A model generated the notes under the pieces. It had not been told where the DNA came from. It searched no databases and saw only the letters and a program-made list of their open reading frames with translations. Shown here one piece after another: positions 44,980-54,125 of a stretch of 64,000 nucleotides of DNA (position 1 is its first letter; every line of letters starts with the position of its first letter). This DNA comes from Candidatus Thiothrix anitrata (GTDB lineage Bacteria; Pseudomonadota; Gammaproteobacteria; Thiotrichales; Thiotrichaceae), in the NCBI RefSeq assembly GCF_017901155.1, contig NZ_CP072800.1, positions 310,001 through 374,000 on the forward strand. The letters are read 5' to 3'. The translations under genes were made by a program, and so were the position numbers.

Positions 44980-46314
44980 ATGATGAACTTACGTTTTGGT
45001 TGGATGTTGCTGGTCGCCCTGCTGGGGTTTTCCGGCATTGCGTTAGCTGATCCTGATCCGGCAGCAGCTGTTCCTGTTCCGGATAAAGGTGATACTGCGT
45101 GGATGATGCTATCGACGATATTGGTTATTTTGATGATCATACCGGGCGTGGCGTTATTTTACGGCGGCTTGGTTCGCGCTAAAAACATGTTGTCTGTACT
45201 AACTCAAGTGCTGGCGATTTTCTGCATGATTTCGCTGTTGTGGGCGATTTACGGTTATTCACTGGCATTCGGCGATGGTGGCAGCCTGAACTGGATGATT
45301 GGGGATTTCTCCAAGCTATTCCTCGCTGGCATTACGGCTGACAGTACTGCGGCTACCTTTACTGATGGCGTGGTGATTCCTGAGTTGGTATTTGTTTCCT
45401 TCCAGTTGACGTTTGCGGCAATTACCGTGGCACTGATTGTGGGCGGTTTGGCTGAACGTGTTAAGTTTTCTGCACTGATGATTTTTGGCGCACTGTGGTT
45501 CACCTTCTCTTACCTGCCAATCACACACATGGTTTGGGCAACAGGTGGTTACCTGTTTGAAGCAGGTGATTTGGACTTCGCAGGTGGTACAGTCGTACAC
45601 ATTAATGCGGGTATCGCTGCTTTAGTTGGCGCAATGGTACTGGGTAAACGTGTTGGTTTCGGACGTGATCCGATGCAGCCACACAGCCTGCCAATGACTA
45701 TGATTGGTGCTTCATTACTGTGGGTTGGTTGGTTTGGCTTTAACGCAGGTTCTAATCTAGAAGCCACCGGCGGCGCAGGTCTGGCTTTCATTAACACGAT
45801 TCTGGCAACGGCTGCGGGCGGTATGGCGTGGATGTTGGTTGAATGGATGTTCCGTGGTAAGCCCTCCATGTTGGGTGTTGCATCCGGTGTGGTTGCAGGT
45901 TTGGTTGCGGTTACTCCGGCGGCTGGCTTGGTTGGTCCGATGGGTGCAATCGTCCTCGGAGCTATTGCTGGTGCAGCGTGCTTGTGGGGTGTTACCGGCC
46001 TGAAGAAAATGCTGGGCTATGACGATAGCTTGGATGTATTCGGTATCCACGGTTTAGGCGGTATCATCGGCGCAATCGGCACAGGTATCTTCGTATCTCC
46101 GGCATTAGGCGGCGTTGGTGTTGATGACTATGCCATGATGGGACAGGTCATTACACAGGCGAAAGGCGTGTTGATTACTATCGTTTGGTCTGGTGTGGTG
46201 AGCTTTGTCTTGTTCAAACTGATCGACATGACCATGGGGCTGCGAGTTTCCGAAGAAGAAGAACGCCAAGGTTTGGATACCTCTTCACACGGCGAACGTG
46301 CTTATACCCTATAA
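44980..46314 (+). CDS. amtB: Ammonium transporter
   Basis: 444 residues. A cleavable signal peptide (LLVALLGFSGIALA) precedes 11 membrane helices. Landmarks are AWMMLSTILVILMIIPGVALFYGGLVRAKN, FGALWFTFSYLPITHMVW (first pore His) and FGIHGLGGIIGAIGTG (second pore His). It moves ammonium across the inner membrane and is controlled by GlnK. It starts 9 nt after glnK with a GGGGGA ribosome site. Confidence 0.96.
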   Translation: MMNLRFGWMLLVALLGFSGIALADPDPAAAVPVPDKGDTAWMMLSTILVILMIIPGVALFYGGLVRAKNMLSVLTQVLAIFCMISLLWAIYGYSLAFGDGGSLNWMIGDFSKLFLAGITADSTAATFTDGVVIPELVFVSFQLTFAAITVALIVGGLAERVKFSALMIFGALWFTFSYLPITHMVWATGGYLFEAGDLDFAGGTVVHINAGIAALVGAMVLGKRVGFGRDPMQPHSLPMTMIGASLLWVGWFGFNAGSNLEATGGAGLAFINTILATAAGGMAWMLVEWMFRGKPSMLGVASGVVAGLVAVTPAAGLVGPMGAIVLGAIAGAACLWGVTGLKKMLGYDDSLDVFGIHGLGGIIGAIGTGIFVSPALGGVGVDDYAMMGQVITQAKGVLITIVWSGVVSFVLFKLIDMTMGLRVSEEEERQGLDTSSHGERAYTL

Positions 46315-46343
46315 ATGAGCAACTGACTTCTCCGAGTCGACTT

Positions 46344-46371
46344 GAGGCGGGTAATTCCCGCCTCTTTTCTT
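46344..46371 (+). terminator. Terminator of the porin-glnK-amtB operon
   Basis: A perfect 8-bp stem GAGGCGGG / CCCGCCTC with a 5-nt loop, followed by TTTTCTT. Confidence 0.88.
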
Positions 46372-46480
46372 GGTGAAGTACTTTTAAAACTCCTCACTGA
46401 CCCACATCAAATTAAGCTTCTGTCTTGCTTAACAACGTCACAATAGGCCTAAGCATATTGGGGTAGACTGGCTTAATACG

Positions 46481-48010
46481 ATGCAAAAAATAATCTGGCT
46501 TCTGTTGGGCGGCTTGGTCATGGTTATTGGACTGGGCTTGGCTCCACTACATCAAACCGCGAAACTTGAAGCAGCCGTTGCCAAGACTCTACCGAATGGT
46601 GCGCAATTCGTGCCTGACGCGTGCTGGTTCACTAACACCACCAAACTATCCGTATCTTGTGGCTGGTTGCACACTGCCCCAGCGAAACCGGGCGCACCTT
46701 CCGCATTTAGACTACCCGTGATTATTATGCGCCATGCCGGGTTAGGGCATCAGCCTGATCCTTTGGTGTATTTAGCCGGTGGCCCCGGTTCTGCTGCATG
46801 GCTAGATAAAGACGGGGTAGAACAGCATTGGCTGGCGTGGTTTGAACAAAAATATGCAATGAAACGTGATCTCATCTTGTTTGACCAACGCGGCACAGGC
46901 ATGAGCGAACCGGCGTTAGGTTGCCAAGCATACCGCGAGTTGAGCGCGAGTGTGTTAGCCAACCCCGGCACACCAACAGAAAACGCCCAACGTTACCTTG
47001 AAGTCAGTCAACAATGCCAACAACAGTTAACCCAAGCCGGACAACCACTGGATCAACTGGGCACACATCTCAGTGCGCAAGATGTCAACGATCTCTTGAC
47101 TCTGTTGGATTATCAGCAAAGCAATTTACTCGGCGTGTCTTACGGTACACGTTTGGCACTCGAAATCCAGCGACTGTTTCCAGAGCGGGTGCGCAGTTTA
47201 ACCCTCGACTCACTGTATCCACCGGGTGAACACCTGTTACGCGATTGGCCGGAATTATTGGATAACAGCCTGCAACGACTATTCCACTATTGCAGGACAG
47301 ATGAACGCTGCTTGTTGGAAAATGGTGATATTGAAACCCGCTATAACACTCTCATGATTCAATTACGCACGACACCCCTGCGAATTCCGGTCGCGGATTT
47401 GCACCTAGGTAATCTGCAAGAACTGCAACTCAATGATGAAATTCTGCTAGCTATGCTGTTTGATGCGCAATACAACAGTTATCAATTAAAGGAGTTACCG
47501 AGCTTTATCCGCCATTTACAAGAAGGTCGTATCGACTTGGCGCGAGCATACATCGACACTTACCTTTACCATCAGTTTGATGCAGCATTCCGGGAACCGG
47601 TATTTTGGGCGGTAGAATGCCGCGACAACCCCTCGATTTCAGCCGCTAGCCGCATGGCAAAAGTCAATGCTTACCCACACCTGAGTTATTATTTACCCGT
47701 CGATTACGATATGTGTAGCGTATGGAATAAAAATCCGCAAAACCTTGGTTTATCCACCAACAAGGAACGCATCAACACCCCTAGCTTGATTTTATCGGGT
47801 GAAGACGACCCGATTACCCCTACCGCTTGGGCAGTCAAGGCAGCGAAAACACAATTTGCCGATGAAACAGCCTATTTATTCAGCTTCAGAGGTATTGCGC
47901 ACAGTGTCCTTGATAGTAAACCATGTGCTAGTGATTTATTTATCGGCTTTATCAATGACCCGACACAACGCCCGCGTGCAGATTGTCGACTGGATAAACC
48001 ACGGAAGTAA
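46481..48010 (+). CDS. Alpha/beta hydrolase, TAP-like (S33 peptidase-type)
   Basis: 509 residues with an N-terminal signal or anchor (IIWLLLGGLVMVIGLGLAP), so exported or membrane-bound. The alpha/beta hydrolase fold shows LVYLAGGPGSAAW (oxyanion region), LILFDQRGTGMSEP and the nucleophile elbow GVSYGTRLALE. The TAP-like C-terminal region has SGEDDPITP (Asp) and GIAHSVLDSKPC (His, disulfide Cys). Family members include tripeptidyl aminopeptidases and proline iminopeptidases. Substrate unknown. Confidence 0.88.
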   Translation: MQKIIWLLLGGLVMVIGLGLAPLHQTAKLEAAVAKTLPNGAQFVPDACWFTNTTKLSVSCGWLHTAPAKPGAPSAFRLPVIIMRHAGLGHQPDPLVYLAGGPGSAAWLDKDGVEQHWLAWFEQKYAMKRDLILFDQRGTGMSEPALGCQAYRELSASVLANPGTPTENAQRYLEVSQQCQQQLTQAGQPLDQLGTHLSAQDVNDLLTLLDYQQSNLLGVSYGTRLALEIQRLFPERVRSLTLDSLYPPGEHLLRDWPELLDNSLQRLFHYCRTDERCLLENGDIETRYNTLMIQLRTTPLRIPVADLHLGNLQELQLNDEILLAMLFDAQYNSYQLKELPSFIRHLQEGRIDLARAYIDTYLYHQFDAAFREPVFWAVECRDNPSISAASRMAKVNAYPHLSYYLPVDYDMCSVWNKNPQNLGLSTNKERINTPSLILSGEDDPITPTAWAVKAAKTQFADETAYLFSFRGIAHSVLDSKPCASDLFIGFINDPTQRPRADCRLDKPRK

Positions 48011-48100
48011 TAATCCGTAGTTCCACTTATCGCGATTTGCTTGAGCTAGGCTGGCAGACACCGCAAAATCGGGGAATTATCACCACGAAAAATACCAATA

Positions 48101-49609
48101 ATGAGTCTTGCCGTCGTTTATAGCCGCACTAATAGCGGGTTAGATGCTCCCTTGGTGAGTGTTGAAGTCCACCTTGCCAACGGTTTGCCGAGCTTTTCCA
48201 TTGTCGGTTTACCAGAAACGGCAGTGAAAGAAAGTCGTGACCGGGTACGGGCAGCATTGACGAATTCCGGGTTCAATTTTCCGGTGCGGCGCATTACCGT
48301 CAATCTCGCGCCCGCCGACATTCCCAAAGATGGCGGACGCTTTGACCTGCCTATCGCGATTGGAATGCTCGCATCCAGCGAACAAGTCGCCACCGAAACC
48401 CTGCAAAACTACGAGTTCATTGGGGAATTATCCCTAGGCGGACACTTGCGCCCGGTACGCGGCGTGTTACCTACGGCATTTGCAGCGTTGCAAGCCGGAC
48501 GTGCTTTGATCGTGCCGCAGGAAAATGCCGCCGAAGCCAGTTTAATCCGGGGCTTAAAAGTATTTGCGGCGCAACACCTCAGTGAAGTGGTCGAACACTT
48601 GTACGGTTCACAACCGCTGGTGCGCTGGGAACAAGCGATTGAAACCCGCGAAATCCATTACCCGTTTGATTTAAGCGATGTTAAAGGCCAATTCATGGCA
48701 CGTCGCGCCCTCGAAATTGCAGCAGCGGGCGGGCATAACTTGCTCATGGTCGGGCCACCGGGAACCGGCAAAACCATGTTAGCCAATCGCCTCGCAACCA
48801 TTTTGCCGCCACTCAATGAGACCGAAGCGTTGGAATCGGCGGCGATTGCCTCGATCAGCCATCACGGTTTTGATGCCTGCAACTGGGGGCAACGCCCGGT
48901 GCGTGAGCCACATCACACTTCATCCGGGGTCGCGTTAGTGGGTGGTGGTTCGCAAGTCAAACCGGGGGAAATTTCTCTGGCGCATCACGGCATTCTATTT
49001 TTAGACGAACTCACCGAGTTTGACCGCAGCGTACTGGACGTACTGCGCGAACCGCTGGAAACCGGCAAAATCACCTTATCGCGTGCCGCACGTCAGGCGA
49101 CTTACCCCGCACGCTTTCAATTGGTTGCCGCAATGAACCCTTGCCCGCAAGGACGCACCTGCGATTTACGCGACAACTGCGAATGCAGCCCCGAACAGCA
49201 ACGCCGTCACCGCAATCGCATTTCCGCACCGTTTCTGGATCGGATTGACCTGCAAATCGAAGTACCACGGGTTAAACAAGACGATCTTCAATCACTTAAA
49301 CAAGGCGAAAGCAGTGCGCAAGTACGTAGCCGGGTCGAAACCGCCCGCCAACGCCAGCAACAACGTCAAGGAAAAATCAATAATGCCCTGAGCGGACGCG
49401 AAGTCGATGTCCATTGCCTGTTGACCGAAAAAGACCAAAAGCTGTTAAACGCGGCAATGGAACGTTTCAAACTATCGGCGCGTGCTTACCACCGTATTCT
49501 CAAAGTCGCCCGCACCATTGCGGATTTGGCGACCAGTGACGAGATCCGCACGGCACATTTAACCGAAGCTTTGAGCTATCGCGCGTTGGATCGTTTAGCC
49601 ACGCTGTAA
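48101..49609 (+). CDS. comM: YifB/ComM AAA+ ATPase (Mg-chelatase-like)
   Basis: 502 residues. An N-terminal Lon-protease-like fold (VEVHLANGLPSFSIVGLPETAVKESRDRVRAAL) is followed by the AAA+ core. Walker A is GPPGTGKTML near 213-222 and Walker B ILFLDELTEF. A zinc-type cluster CPQGRTCDLRDNCEC comes after. ComM is a helicase that promotes branch migration during natural transformation. Normal length for the family. Confidence 0.94.
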   Translation: MSLAVVYSRTNSGLDAPLVSVEVHLANGLPSFSIVGLPETAVKESRDRVRAALTNSGFNFPVRRITVNLAPADIPKDGGRFDLPIAIGMLASSEQVATETLQNYEFIGELSLGGHLRPVRGVLPTAFAALQAGRALIVPQENAAEASLIRGLKVFAAQHLSEVVEHLYGSQPLVRWEQAIETREIHYPFDLSDVKGQFMARRALEIAAAGGHNLLMVGPPGTGKTMLANRLATILPPLNETEALESAAIASISHHGFDACNWGQRPVREPHHTSSGVALVGGGSQVKPGEISLAHHGILFLDELTEFDRSVLDVLREPLETGKITLSRAARQATYPARFQLVAAMNPCPQGRTCDLRDNCECSPEQQRRHRNRISAPFLDRIDLQIEVPRVKQDDLQSLKQGESSAQVRSRVETARQRQQQRQGKINNALSGREVDVHCLLTEKDQKLLNAAMERFKLSARAYHRILKVARTIADLATSDEIRTAHLTEALSYRALDRLATL

Positions 49610-50269
49610 CAACGCATCCAGTTCGGCTAAACGTTGTGGCGTGCCAATATCGCGCCAGTCACCGCTGAACAGTTCACCACTAACGCGCTGTTGCTGCATG
49701 GCTTCGCGCAATAACGGAGCTAACGGGCGTTTACCGTAAGGCAAACCAGCAAACAATGCCGGATGGTAATAACCAATGCCGCTGAAGGTATAACGCACTG
49801 CCCCTTCGCTGGCAACACGCGCTTGCTGCAAAGCAAAATCACCGTGCGGGTTGTGTTCGGGATTATTCACCAGCACCAAATGCGCCAGATCATTGCCCGA
49901 CAATGCACGCGGCAAACACGGGTAATCGCACCACACATCGCCATTCACCACCAAAAATGGCGCGTCGCCCAACAACGGCAACGCTTTCACAATCCCGCCT
50001 GCGGTTTCCAGCGCACCTTCTTGTTGCTCGTCGGAAAAGTGCAAACGCACGCCCCATTGTGCGCCATCGCCTAAGGCTTGCGGCAATTGCCAGCCAAGGT
50101 GCGCGGTATTAATCACAATCTCGTGAAAACCGGCAGCGGCAAGTTTTTCAATATGCCACACAATCAGCGGTTTACCGCCAGCGGGTAATAAAGGTTTAGG
50201 TGTGTGATCGGTCAATGGGCGCATCCGCGTACCCAGACCAGCGGCTAGAATCATCGCTTTCATCGTCAT
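49595..50269 (-). CDS. murU: N-acetylmuramate alpha-1-phosphate uridylyltransferase
   Basis: 224 residues. Nucleotidyltransferase signature MILAAGLGTRMRPLTDHTPKPLLPAGGKPLI at the N-terminus, VVNGDVWCDY for the metal site, and DIGTPQRLAELD at the end. In Pseudomonas MurU makes UDP-MurNAc from MurNAc-1-phosphate, bypassing de novo synthesis and fosfomycin. The kinase gene amgK lies 4 nt upstream, the usual pair. It overlaps the comM end by 15 nt, convergently. Confidence 0.94.
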   Translation of the reverse strand: MTMKAMILAAGLGTRMRPLTDHTPKPLLPAGGKPLIVWHIEKLAAAGFHEIVINTAHLGWQLPQALGDGAQWGVRLHFSDEQQEGALETAGGIVKALPLLGDAPFLVVNGDVWCDYPCLPRALSGNDLAHLVLVNNPEHNPHGDFALQQARVASEGAVRYTFSGIGYYHPALFAGLPYGKRPLAPLLREAMQQQRVSGELFSGDWRDIGTPQRLAELDALLQRG

Positions 50270-50272
50270 TAT

Positions 50273-51301
50273 CTACGCGGGAATATGCACTGTGCCAATC
50301 CGTTGCGGAATACCAGCCTGACGCATCCACTCCACCAACTCGCTGGTTTCGTGGTAACGCGAACCAATTTCCAGCACGTAACTCAATACCAACGGCAAGT
50401 CGTTCAGATACCCGGCTTTGCCATCGCGATGATACAAGCGGGCAAAAATACCCAGCACTTTCAAATGGCGTTGTAACCCCATCAGGTCAAACCAACGCTG
50501 AAAACTTGCCGCATCCACAGGTGGAATAATACCTTGTGAAATCGCCTCTTTGCGGAAACACTCCACCCACCATTCCACCTGATTTTGCGGCCACACCACA
50601 TAACAATCACGCAATAATGAAACCAAATCGTAAGTAGCAGGCCCCAATACAGCATCCTGATAATCAATAATGCCGGGGCTATTTTGCCCAGTAATCATTA
50701 AATTACGCGAATGATAATCACGATGCACAAACGCCACAGGCTGCCCTATCGCCTCTTCCACCAAAGCCTCAATGGTGTGATTAATCAAATCGTGAGGAAT
50801 TTCATCATCCGAGAAACCCAAATGCGTATGCAAAAACCAATCTGGCATTAATTGCATTTCCGCACGCAAGGTACGTTCATTGTAAGCCGGTAAGCGATCA
50901 CAATCAGCTTGCTGTAATTGCAGCAAGGCGTGCAAAGCATCAGCATATAAATTTTTAACTGTTTCCGGGGTTAATGCTTGCAAATAAGGAGTGCTGCCCA
51001 AATCTTCGAGCAATAAAAAGCCATCGAGAAGGTTTTGTGCCAAAATGGAAGGCGCGTGAACTCCTGTCACCTGCAACCGCCCGGTAATATCGACGAAAGG
51101 GCGCACGTCTTCTTTGTCGGGGGGCGCATCCATACAGATTGCAGAGCCATCCACAGTTCGCACCCGGAAATAACGCCGGAAACTAGCATCTGCCGACGCG
51201 ACTTCCAACAAGGCATGTTCCCAACCGGGAAGGCTGTGAACCCATTGGGTTAATTGCTCCAAACGGACATCCTGTGTCATAACGTTGGCGATTACCGACA
51301 T
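50273..51301 (-). CDS. amgK: N-acetylmuramate/N-acetylglucosamine kinase AmgK
   Basis: 342 residues from the ATG at 51299-51301 (GGAG ribosome site); a shorter start at MTQDVRLEQL is also possible. Aminoglycoside-phosphotransferase fold: VAFVHRDYHSRNLMI holds the catalytic Asp, and GIIDYQDAVLGPATYDLVSLLRD the metal-binding Asp. AmgK phosphorylates MurNAc and GlcNAc at the anomeric position. With murU next door, the recycling-pathway assignment is strong. Confidence 0.92.
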   Translation of the reverse strand: MSVIANVMTQDVRLEQLTQWVHSLPGWEHALLEVASADASFRRYFRVRTVDGSAICMDAPPDKEDVRPFVDITGRLQVTGVHAPSILAQNLLDGFLLLEDLGSTPYLQALTPETVKNLYADALHALLQLQQADCDRLPAYNERTLRAEMQLMPDWFLHTHLGFSDDEIPHDLINHTIEALVEEAIGQPVAFVHRDYHSRNLMITGQNSPGIIDYQDAVLGPATYDLVSLLRDCYVVWPQNQVEWWVECFRKEAISQGIIPPVDAASFQRWFDLMGLQRHLKVLGIFARLYHRDGKAGYLNDLPLVLSYVLEIGSRYHETSELVEWMRQAGIPQRIGTVHIPA

Positions 51302-51382
51302 GCGCACTCCGCAACTTTGCTGCAAAGCTTTATCCTAGCACGGGTAGCTTGCTACAGTTTGAACAATAAAGCGTCAATATTT

Positions 51383-51868
51383 ATGGTAGATACACAGAAT
51401 TTATGGCCAACGCCCGAATACCAACAACAAGTAGAATACCTGCGTGCCGCCATCGGACAGCCCTTATACCTCGTTGAAATAGATACCACCGAGATCAATG
51501 CAGGTGTTAAATTCCCACATAAACCACTAATATTACTGGGAGTAGTGGACTTCCCACAACCTGACCCTTACCGCCAATTAAGCCCGCACCTGCTAATCCT
51601 TGATGACGGGCGTGGAATCAACTTAGGACGCATTGCGCGAATCAGTTTCAACACAGCTTATTCACCACCACCACAAGATGTGCTGTTTATCAATAAAGAA
51701 TTTGTAACAAATTTGTTACTCGCGCCGCGCAGTTTAAGTCACGCATCGGTAGCAGCAACCTCACGAGCTTTACTAGCACAGTTATTTGGCGATGTACCGG
51801 GGCAGTTGCTGGCGCAATACGCGGATAAAATGACAACACCAGCCAAACAGGTTGAGAAACCTCAGTAA
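51383..51868 (+). CDS. Hypothetical protein
   Basis: 161 residues starting at ATG 51383; upstream in-frame sequence lies in the divergent promoter region. No signal peptide or membrane segment. Features are PYRQLSPHLLILDDGRGINLGRIARISFNT in the middle and SVAATSRALLAQLFGDVPGQLL near the end. No family is recognised. It is divergent from amgK, and its stop overlaps the convergent gene at 51862 by 7 nt. Confidence 0.65.
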   Translation: MVDTQNLWPTPEYQQQVEYLRAAIGQPLYLVEIDTTEINAGVKFPHKPLILLGVVDFPQPDPYRQLSPHLLILDDGRGINLGRIARISFNTAYSPPPQDVLFINKEFVTNLLLAPRSLSHASVAATSRALLAQLFGDVPGQLLAQYADKMTTPAKQVEKPQ

Positions 51869-52194
51869 AAACTTGTCCCCCACGACACGCCTTTTTTGCT
51901 GAATGCCCACTCTCCGCCTTGAACTCCGACAAAAGCACCTACGGCATCCCACACCAAATCCTTTTCACTAAACCGCCCTCCTTTTTTCTGGCTATCTGCG
52001 ACTTCTTTAAGCACACCTGGAATCATGGCAATACCAAAGGCGGTAGTTTTATCTTCCGTATAGGAATACGCTGCAAACCCAACAGCCGCCGAAATACCAA
52101 AATGCGCGGCTTTATCCTTGCCCAGCCAATCATCCTCAACCGCACTCGCATTGACAGAAAAAAACAACAAAAACATGAGGATATAGTATTTCAT
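51862..52194 (-). CDS. YfiM-like small exported protein
   Basis: 110 residues with a signal peptide (YYILMFLLFFSVNASA). The mature part has DKAAHFGISAAVGFAAYSYTED, IPGVLKEVADSQKKGG and FSEKDLVWDAVGAFVG, the pattern of the YfiM/DUF2279-type periplasmic or lipoprotein family. No lipobox Cys is seen here. Function unknown. Confidence 0.75.
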   Translation of the reverse strand: MKYYILMFLLFFSVNASAVEDDWLGKDKAAHFGISAAVGFAAYSYTEDKTTAFGIAMIPGVLKEVADSQKKGGRFSEKDLVWDAVGAFVGVQGGEWAFSKKGVSWGTSFY

Positions 52195-52318
52195 TCAGAA
52201 CCTTCCTTTGCTTAACTCAGCATTAATGAAGTCCTGATAATAATCTTGGTGGTTGCACAGAAAATATTGATACGCGGTCAACAGGCTGGTGCAAGCTGAC
52301 AAACGGTGAGCGCGGGAA

Positions 52319-53074
52319 TCACTCCAGCCTGAAATTCACCGTTACACTAAACGCCCACTGAGATTTGCGGATTGCTGGCGGAAACGGCAATGCACCCGAA
52401 GCTGAATTGACCGCTTGAAGTGCGGCTTTGTCCAGCCAATCATTGCCGGAACTTTTCGCGACCCGTGCTCCGGTAATCGTGCCATTGGGCATGACCGTAA
52501 ATGCAACCACCACCGAACCTTCCACTTCAGCCCTTTCTGCCATACGCGGATATTGTTTACGCGCCGCAATCAGGTTTTGCAACTTAGCGCGGTAAGCAGC
52601 TTCGGCAGCTTTATTGTCAGCAATCTTTGCCGGTGGTGCGGCCTGAACAACAGGAGCCACAGAGTGCGGTGTCGGCTGGGCAATAACGGGTTGCGGCACT
52701 ACTGGTGCAGCCATTTGCGGTTTCACCACCAGCTTGGGTTCTGATTTAGGCTTCTCGACAGGCTTCGGCTTAGGCTGCTCAAGTGGTTTTGACTCTCGTT
52801 TGGGTTTGGGCTTTGTTAGCGGCTTTGGCTTCGGCTTGGGTTTTTCGACGGGTTGGGGTTTTGGTTTGGGCGGTTTTGCCACTGGCTGCGGTGTCGGTGG
52901 TGCAGCTGGTGGCGGCGGGGGTGCAGGTTGAAACTGCGTCAATGACAAGGTAACAGGTTGCGGAACCGCTGGCTTTTCCAGCAAATCCTGCCACAACAAT
53001 AATGGCAAAGTGATGACGACCAGCGCGGCATGAAACAGTGCTGACGTGACAAAACCCGTAAAATGGTACTTCAC
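52319..53074 (-). CDS. tonB: TonB energy transducer
   Basis: 251 residues. An N-terminal helix (VTSALFHAALVVITLPLLLW) is followed by a long Pro/Lys-rich periplasmic spacer (PKPKPQPVEKPKPKPKP and similar). The C-terminal TonB domain shows YPRMAERAEVEGSVVVAFTVMPNGTI, SSGNDWLDKAALQAV and a final SVTVNFRLE. It transmits ExbBD proton-motive energy to outer membrane receptors. Overlaps exbD by 4 nt. Confidence 0.94.
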   Translation of the reverse strand: MKYHFTGFVTSALFHAALVVITLPLLLWQDLLEKPAVPQPVTLSLTQFQPAPPPPPAAPPTPQPVAKPPKPKPQPVEKPKPKPKPLTKPKPKRESKPLEQPKPKPVEKPKSEPKLVVKPQMAAPVVPQPVIAQPTPHSVAPVVQAAPPAKIADNKAAEAAYRAKLQNLIAARKQYPRMAERAEVEGSVVVAFTVMPNGTITGARVAKSSGNDWLDKAALQAVNSASGALPFPPAIRKSQWAFSVTVNFRLE

Positions 53075-53451
53075 GGGGCTTGCTCAGTTTGGATGGAAAG
53101 CTGCTCAAATTGCTTGGCTTTCAACACATCCACCACGCTGATGAAATGCTCAAACGCCGACACTTTATCCACTCGCAATTGCACTGGTGTTGTGTTGAGA
53201 TGTGCATCCAACTTCCCGCCCAAATCCGCCGCCGTTACCGGATTACCTTCAAAGAAAATCTGGTTCTGCGCATTAATAGCAATTTCCAATACCTGTCCAT
53301 CACTACTCGCCTGCTGACTTTGTTCCGCCTTGGGCAAATTCACCGGGATCAAACCCTGCGAAATAAACGACGCAGTAGTCAGCACAATCGCCAACAGCAC
53401 CAGCATAACGTCAATGAAAGGGATCATGTTAATCTGATCAAAGCGTTTCAT
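53071..53451 (-). CDS. exbD: ExbD biopolymer transport protein
   Basis: 126 residues. One N-terminal helix with the essential Asp (INMIPFIDVMLVLLAIVLTTASF), then a periplasmic domain. The short size and INLPKAEQSQ-type linker (VNLPKAEQSQQ) fit the TonB-system ExbD type 2 group. It works with ExbB as the proton channel that drives TonB. Confidence 0.94.
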   Translation of the reverse strand: MKRFDQINMIPFIDVMLVLLAIVLTTASFISQGLIPVNLPKAEQSQQASSDGQVLEIAINAQNQIFFEGNPVTAADLGGKLDAHLNTTPVQLRVDKVSAFEHFISVVDVLKAKQFEQLSIQTEQAP

Positions 53452-53882
53452 GCGCCTTTACCATCCTGCCACGCCTGCCAGCGGGCGGTCAGCACTTCGA
53501 CTTTGCGTAACAAAGCGTTGTAAAAAATGATCGCCGGAATCGCCACCAACAACCCTGCCGCTGTCGCTTTCAACGCCAACGCCAACCCCAGCATAATGGT
53601 ATGCACCTCGATCTTGCCGCCCTGCCCCATTGTGTAAAACGTCACCAGAATCCCCAGCACCGTTCCCAACAGCCCCACGTAAGGCGCGTTCGAGCCAATG
53701 CTGGAAATGGTGGTGAGGTTACGGGTCAAGTCGATTTTCAGGGTTTCGATATGGTCGAACTGCTGCACCTTAACGCGGTTGAGGTAGAGGTAACGCTCAA
53801 TCACCAACGCAAGCATGATGAAACTCATCAGACCGAGTGTGCCGAGTACCAGATAATCCAAATTGGCTTGTAGAAATTCCAT
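53448..53882 (-). CDS. exbB: ExbB proton channel protein (short type)
   Basis: 144 residues with three helices, the MotA/TolQ/ExbB domain: APYVGLLGTVLGILVTFYTMGQGG and LALALKATAAGLLVAIPAIIFYN. It is shorter than E. coli ExbB (about 244) and matches the compact TonB-system energizer ExbB2 group. First gene of exbB-exbD-tonB, with 4-nt overlaps throughout. Confidence 0.93.
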   Translation of the reverse strand: MEFLQANLDYLVLGTLGLMSFIMLALVIERYLYLNRVKVQQFDHIETLKIDLTRNLTTISSIGSNAPYVGLLGTVLGILVTFYTMGQGGKIEVHTIMLGLALALKATAAGLLVAIPAIIFYNALLRKVEVLTARWQAWQDGKGA

Positions 53883-53998
53883 AATCGCCCTTCATCCAAA
53901 ACACAAAAGGGATTCTAACGCAGCCCTATAAAAACGTAACTGCGTTATTTCACACATCATATGGAGACTTAATCACTCATGAACATTAGTGACAAGGC

Positions 53999-54012
53999 TT
54001 GATAATTATCAT
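53999..54012 (+). promoter_or_regulatory. FNR/ANR box upstream of cydA
   Basis: TTGAT-AATT-ATCAT, nine of ten conserved positions of the FNR consensus TTGATNNNNATCAA. Its centre (54005.5) is about 40 bp ahead of a start predicted from the -10-like CATATC at 54034-54039, the class II activator position. A second -10-like TACAAT is at 54024-54029; with that start the box would overlap the -35 region. Confidence 0.75.
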
Positions 54013-54125
54013 TGCTGCTGCACTACAATAAGACATATCTTGGGGTGTCATTTGTTGAACAAAACGCTCAGGTAAGAAGCGTATTGATTTTTTGATGAAA
54101 ATAGTTAGTTAGCATTGGAGGTAAC

